Assembly (NCBI GenBank): GCA_963678675.1
Contig: OY783195.1
Coordinates: 23,274,387 to 23,338,386, forward strand
DNA: 64,000 bases
Origin: Xiphydria camelus
Lineage: Eukaryota > Arthropoda > Insecta > Hymenoptera > Xiphydriidae
Direction of reading: 5' to 3'
Below the pieces are notes generated by a model. That model ran no database searches. It was not told where the DNA came from and worked only from the letters and a program-made list of their open reading frames with translations. Shown here piece after piece: positions 59,065 through 64,000 of the stretch. The position numbers were made by a program, and so were the translations under genes. The first letter of the stretch is position 1, and each line of letters starts with the position of its first letter.

Positions 59065-61222
59065 CCGGTATAGAGGGGATAATAGAGTGAAGGGAATAAA
59101 TTTAAGATTTTTAGCAACTAGAGTCTAACAGGATAATCGAGGGCGAGTCCCATTTCACTCCCGCCTGTCAAAATACTAATGAAAATCTCGTCACCGGGGC
59201 CAATAATATGTTGTACTTATAATACTAAAAAAACGATAAATTGTGCAAGTAATAAGATAACTGCAGTAAATGTACAATATGTAATATGGAAAGCAATTGA
59301 TTTATTTGAATCAATCTAAATATACCATTCTCAACTTTTAATCGTTCTATACACTGCAGTAAGAGCTGGATGGCATTGCAGTAAATGCTATCATAGATCG
59401 TATTTTCACTTTTTTATTTATGTTCTCTCTGTTGTAAGGAGCAGGACAGGTTATCGGAGTCATTACTTTGATGAGCGGAGATATGCTCAGCTGCTGAGTC
59501 TGAAGACTAGATACACGAGAGAGCAGAGGAGCCCGGCGCTAGACTGACTAATAATCTGCTTTTCGTGCTCCAGAATGCAACGGCCGAAAGTATGGGGTAG
59601 AGTCGCGAGCTGCCGGCGGTGGATTTATCTAGCTCTCGCGCTCATGTCATCGCAAGAAGTCGTGCGATCTCACACGCCTCAGTAGAAATCCTAGAGCGTT
59701 ACGTAAGGATCTGCCAAGGGCTTAGTTACTCTCACTAATGTGCCGCTTAGGCGCTAGTTAGACTCTTCGGATTCTGAATTTTACATTAAACAGCAGCCAT
59801 TACGTCTATTAGATACGTTGATTTTGCAAAAGTAATAATCGCTATTTCTAATTAAAGCTGATGATAAAATTAGAAAATGTGTACTGTAACTGTTCATATA
59901 TTATATTACTTAATGTCCCTTCTTTAGATCCAGATATCGTTACTTTCCCTTCACTTCCAAACATATATGGAAATAAAGAATTTGAAATCCTAATATTTTA
60001 CCGCATTACTTTCTCTCTCGGAAAAAAAAAATTTCACAAATACAAAACGAACCTTAATCCTTCAGAGAGACGGACCATTGCAGATATCGCACCACAGATA
60101 TATACTGACATTCGAGTGCAGATAACCATCGCCCCGTCGATTCGCGCTCGTATCGTCTGCAGCAGCGATTTCGAAGTTATACGGCCTTATTTTCCAGCGC
60201 GAATTACGCGGTACACCGCCGATAATCACGTGCCACGAAGGTATCCCGCGCAAAGTCTGCAAGAAGCGTTTAATCACCGCGCCCGCGTGTGTATACGCTC
60301 GCGTATTCGCCCACCGCGCGAAATGCCGACGATTAAAGTTTATAGAGTTGATCGTTCGACGAACTCCGCCCTAGAGACGGGCTTGATTGCCGGAGGTGGA
60401 GCGTCGATTCGCGCGCTCTCGTCGTTTTAAACCAAGAGTATTTTATTACTGGGAATATCGAGAGAGCGGATGGGAGGGCGGATATGGGGTCGTGGCGAAG
60501 GGAAGCGGGAAGTCAATTATCCGGGAGTGTTGTCGTACATCTAGCATCGATGATTCTCATCGACCCGCTAGGGGTGACGGTACTTCTATCGAGTCGACCG
60601 TAACTAAAAGTTTCGAGTGAATCTTAGTGTTTTGCCGTGAAGGCTAACTTAAACTTGATTGGTGCTTCACGACAAAACAAGAAGATCCGCTCGTACCGAC
60701 TCAATGAAGTACCGTCGCGTCGCTCAAAGCGGGTCGATCAGAATCATTGATACTACACGGAGAAAAAGGATTCATGAGAAATCGGGGGGCAAACCCATGA
60801 ATTTGTACAGTTATCCCGGTAACAGGGCTCCTCGAGGTGAAACTTTGAAGTTTTTAATAGACTGCAGCGTATTTTTTACAATATCGGTAATAGTATCGTT
60901 ACGACGGCTGATGAGGATCACCGTCTAATGCCCAATGCACGGCCTACGAGCCTTCGTCAAAGACAGCTGATGCTCGCTGTCATCTAGATCCAGATTGTTC
61001 GACCGTCTTCAACAGTCTCGTTTGAGTTGCCAAACTAGATGGATGTCTTACGTGTCTCTTGTTGCGTTGTTTTGCAAGTTTCATTGAATAAAGAGTTTCC
61101 GTGTTCCTTTTTCACGATCGTGGTTCTTGCGTCCACTACCGTAACAGTATAAACATCATTTTATAGGATAAAATTTATCAATCTCCCGTTAATATGTGTC
61201 GAATGTTTACAGGTTTATACAC
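59065..61222. other. Unique sequence, no supported gene
   Basis: The 189-codon plus frame at 59861-60430 changes composition midway and has no recognised domain. Nothing else supported. Confidence 0.3.
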
Positions 61223-61581
61223 CAAGGGAAAAAATTATATTATATACTCAATTAAATCTGCGATTTACAGGTTGAAGAATGCAGAATTAGTTGCTCCGAC
61301 TAATAAATGTGGTTATAACGATTAACCTTTTAAGTCCGGGGAAATTTCAGTTAAAATCGACTTTTGTTTAGACGTGAAATTTATAAATAAAATCAATAAA
61401 TTTCCTATTTGGAGGCCTCGACCTGACTGCTGGTCGATTTATCGACCACCCCTGGACTCTAAAGGTTAACGGCTACTTGAAGAAAACAGGCTGTAGTCCA
61501 TTCGAGTCAATTATTAGTCCAAGTAACCTGATCTGCATTCCCCCGATTTAGTCAAATTTACTACATTTTTCTCTCAGTGTA
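61223..61581. repeat. Possible MITE (CACxxAGxGAAAAA ends) with nested piggyBac-like insertion
   Basis: ACACCAAGGGAAAAAATTAT at the left roughly mirrors ACATTTTTCTCTCAGTGTAG at the right, and inner GATTTAGTCAAATT/AATTAAATC words also pair. Similar ends (CTACACAGAGAAAAGG) occur at 62641-62864. The TTAA insertion at 61326-61465 lies inside. Tentative. Confidence 0.35.
61326..61465. mobile_element. 140 bp piggyBac-like MITE F
   Basis: TTAA at 61322-61325 and 61466-61469. The ends CCTTTTAAGTCCGGGG and CCCCTGGACTCTAAAGG are imperfectly inverted. The palindrome TGGTCGATTTATCGACCA (61431-61448) ends 17 bp from the right end. The left-end partner is not evident. The smallest member of the TTAA set. 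Confidence 0.72.
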
Positions 61582-62640
61582 GTGTTACGAACTATAAAAA
61601 GTAATCCGTGTCTATTAAAAATTTCAATCTGTCACCTCGACGAGCACTGTTACTGGGATTCACTGTAAAAATTACTAATCTTTTTTTCTCTGTGTAGGTG
61701 TACATCGCGCGTCATTTCGCGCGAGGACCATTCGCTTCAATATCATCGCATCGCTATTTTGATTTGATAACAGCCGCTCTGACGTGTACCAGGTATCTAC
61801 GCGCGTCCCTCTTCCTCCCTTATCTTCGTCGAGGTGACGATGTCTCGCGAGCATATAGCTGAAATTCTTTGGCGGATGTAGGTACGTTGCAATGAACCTA
61901 TGTAACGTGACGATGTGTATGTGCAGTTGGACACACACGACGCGCTGGTATAACCGTCGCCGACAAGGTACGGGGAAGCTGGTGCGCGCGACTGTACGTG
62001 ACCCGGATCGAGTACCCAGCGTAGATGGAACGGGGCAGAGAAACGGCCCGGTAACGGCTCGTCCGAAAATTACGTCGATACCGCGTAACGTCGTTGGTTC
62101 GATACAAAATTCCAGCTCATTGGTTTCTCGGGCGGCGCGCTAAGCGATATTCTATCTTCGGGGCGATGTCGCCGATTTCGTTCATGCTCCACCGCGGCGA
62201 AACTCTCCTCCCTCGGTAAGAGTGGAACGAGATAGAAGGGGCCTTCGCGTCGCTATTCTTATTGCGACCGCGGCGCCCTACGGCGTATTTAATCCGCGTT
62301 TGCGCGCACTTTTTTCTTAACGAGAATGATGTGTAGCGTGGTTTATAATGACTCTTAAACGGGGGGAAATAATGAAGAGCTTTCGGAAACTCGAGGACAT
62401 CGATTTTACTGAACCTATGGCGTTATTTCCTCTGTATTTAGGCTCTGTATGTGCATATTCCGAGAGATGCGGTCTTGTTTTGGCGAACCAGTATGTGTCC
62501 GTTAGCATCGATGTAGGGGAGAGTTGGTTATATTGTACCACAGCCTAAATCGTTACTACTTCTGATATTTTATAAAACAGAGACAGAGATTGGAAATCGA
62601 CATATAGGTGTGGCTTATTCAATATGGCGTCGCGTAACAC
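61582..62640. other. Unique sequence, no supported gene
   Basis: CpG-rich around 61940-62300. Short frames on both strands overlap and lack domains. Confidence 0.3.
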
Positions 62641-62864
62641 CTACACAGAGAAAAGGAATTAGTTGGATCTACTGAGAATTACTTGCGGGGTGGCAAGTAA
62701 TTATTTATTTATACCAATGAAAATGGTTAGTACGTCAATTAAATACTTCTTCCTTACAATCATGTGGAATAGTATGTGATTGCATAGAAGAAATAATATG
62801 AAAAAAAGATCCAATTGATGTAAATAAAATCAGTATATCCAACTGATTCTTTTCCTCTGTGTAG
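62641..62864. mobile_element. 224 bp MITE (CTACACAGAGAAAAGGAAT ends)
   Basis: CTACACAGAGAAAAGGAATT, then AGTTGGAT, is mirrored by ATCCAACTGATTCTTTTCCT, then CTGTGTAG. The interior is AT-rich and non-coding. Terminal motifs of the same kind are scattered nearby (60756, 61680, 63331). Confidence 0.65.
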
Positions 62865-63533
62865 TCATATACAAAAATACATGTACCCCCGTATTGGAAA
62901 ATATAAAAATGTTACCGAAAATTGAGGATATCTATCGTTGAGCAGAAACAAATCCTTCTCGTATGAATATTATAGAAGAATATCGTGTCTTCTGGGGAAC
63001 ATTTTAATAAAAATCGGAAAAAGTATGGGTAAAGTAACCGGTAATTATGTGAGCTTGACAGCTCTCTGCTTACAGACGTCAGATTTAAAGCCGACGTTTC
63101 ACGAAATCACCGTTCTAACAATAATGCCCTTTTCTGCCACCAGATAGCGAGGCGTCAATGTCAGTCAATTCCTAATAGCAGAGGCACTCTGTTTCATAAA
63201 ATATGAAAGGTATATTAGTACAATTTAAGCGATGATATACCTAATATAGTCAACTCTCCCTAATGATAAAAAAATGCAACGATTTTGAATTTAGGAAAAG
63301 CAGTTTAAGTTACACGCGATGCACTATACACAGAAAGAGAATTAAGGTCCCTCTGCAGATTGTCTCACATCTTTATGTTGGCGCTAGTGCCTCAGACATA
63401 CGTCCTAATAAAATGGAAACTATATTTTAAACATTTAAATATTTCAAAACTTTCGTACACATGAAACATACGTTATTGATTCTATACGACGTTCAACACA
63501 TCGTGATACATCATTTTCAGTAAACAAACAGCA
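62865..63533. other. AT-rich unique sequence, no gene seen
   Basis: Nothing supported apart from a stray TACACAGAAAGAGAATTA at about 63327, resembling the end of the 62641 family. Confidence 0.3.
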
Positions 63534-63770
63534 CTGTCAGACATATCTCCCGAGAAAGATCTGTTTCCAAAACTGTTTAGTGCGAACACTTTTCACGTAA
63601 CGTCATGGAGTCGCTGCGTGTACATTACTTATTGAATAAAAGAAGATCCCATTGCACTCAACGACATTTAGCAATCATATATGCAGCAACTCGATGACGT
63701 CATACAAAAATGTTTGTACTAAACAGTTTTGAAAGCAGATATTTCTTGAGAGATATCGTACACCTGACAA
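63534..63770. repeat. ~237 bp fold-back
   Basis: Left arm CTGTCAGACATATCTCCCGA, then AAACTGTTTAGTGCGAACAC, then GACATGG-type GTCATGGAGTCGCTGCGTG. The right arm mirrors it: GCAGCAACTCGATGACGTCA, then TTTGTACTAAACAGTTTTGA, then AGAGATATCGTACACCTGAC. Arms are about 80% similar; non-coding. Confidence 0.6.
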
Positions 63771-64000
63771 GTACGAGACCTTCGTCAAACGATAATTCGT
63801 CAAACAAAATTGTAAGCGTGGTGAAGTGAATTTTTCTACATTCCTAAAGGTGCAATGCAGCCCGATCTTAGCGTAAGAGTACACCAGAAAATTAATTTTG
63901 TTGAAAGTATCATAGCTTTCAATTTTCCCGTCAACTCCTTCGCGATTTTCATTAATGAATATTTTTCCTGGCTATTTACTTACAAAGAACACTGCATTAC
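63771..64000. other. Window end, no gene seen
   Basis: AT-rich sequence without a supported feature. Confidence 0.3.

Noticed and set aside
59861..60430. 189-codon plus-strand frame
   Set aside because: Composition shifts abruptly midway and no motif is visible. Treated as chance.
61898..62107. Minus-strand YLVGD…NCT-like reading considered as the missing first half of Beat Ig2
   Set aside because: Spacing between the VGD and NCT words does not fit the Ig fold and no splice sites match. Probably coincidence.

Overview
This is a piece of an animal nuclear genome, most likely an insect and probably a hymenopteran such as an ant. The evidence is two spliced coding exons of an arthropod beaten-path (Beat) immunoglobulin-family gene, CpG-rich unique sequence alternating with AT-rich DNA, (CT)n microsatellites, and a dense load of insect-type DNA transposons. 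The order is inferred from composition and transposon content, not from a marker gene.

Only one host gene is supported. It is a Beat-like gene on the minus strand, seen as its last two coding exons (39376-39589 and 28884-28972) with a 10.4 kb intron between them. Splice signals, phase and conserved residues all agree. The upstream Ig exons were not found between 39.6 and 64 kb, so that stretch is probably a further large intron or 5' flank.

Most remaining structure is transposon-derived. From 1 to 16.7 kb: two head-to-head Harbinger fragments sharing one TTA target, a 3.7 kb fold-back (1441-5141) with later insertions in its loop and right arm, several smaller fold-backs, a piggyBac-like element (7657-8248), and a TA-flanked element (15233-16693) carrying a nested piggyBac derivative with a broken C-terminal zinc-finger exon. 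From 16.7 to 28.8 kb: mostly unique CpG-rich DNA, a 370 bp (CT)n tract, and a piggyBac-like element holding three 207 bp tandem repeats. The Beat intron holds a nested stack (30586-33018): a fold-back, then a 126 bp TWA-flanked MITE, then a TA-flanked pogo/jerky-type transposon with a 384-codon open transposase remnant (half a DDE domain plus a PHD finger). From 40 to 64 kb: more piggyBac-like MITEs, a second copy of a 660 bp fold-back, a short insertion with a 14 bp target-site duplication, and an unrecognised gene-like unit with a TATA box between two dense clusters of the hexamer GTCTTA/TAAGAC.

The strongest general pattern is a set of six TTAA-flanked elements. They share almost no sequence but repeat the asymmetric end layout of piggyBac: an internal repeat about 14-17 bp from one end and about 42-45 bp from the other. 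Here that internal repeat is a perfect or near-perfect palindrome, different in each element. No bacterial-type operon, CRISPR array or rRNA was seen. The only tRNA-like sequence is a SINE head.
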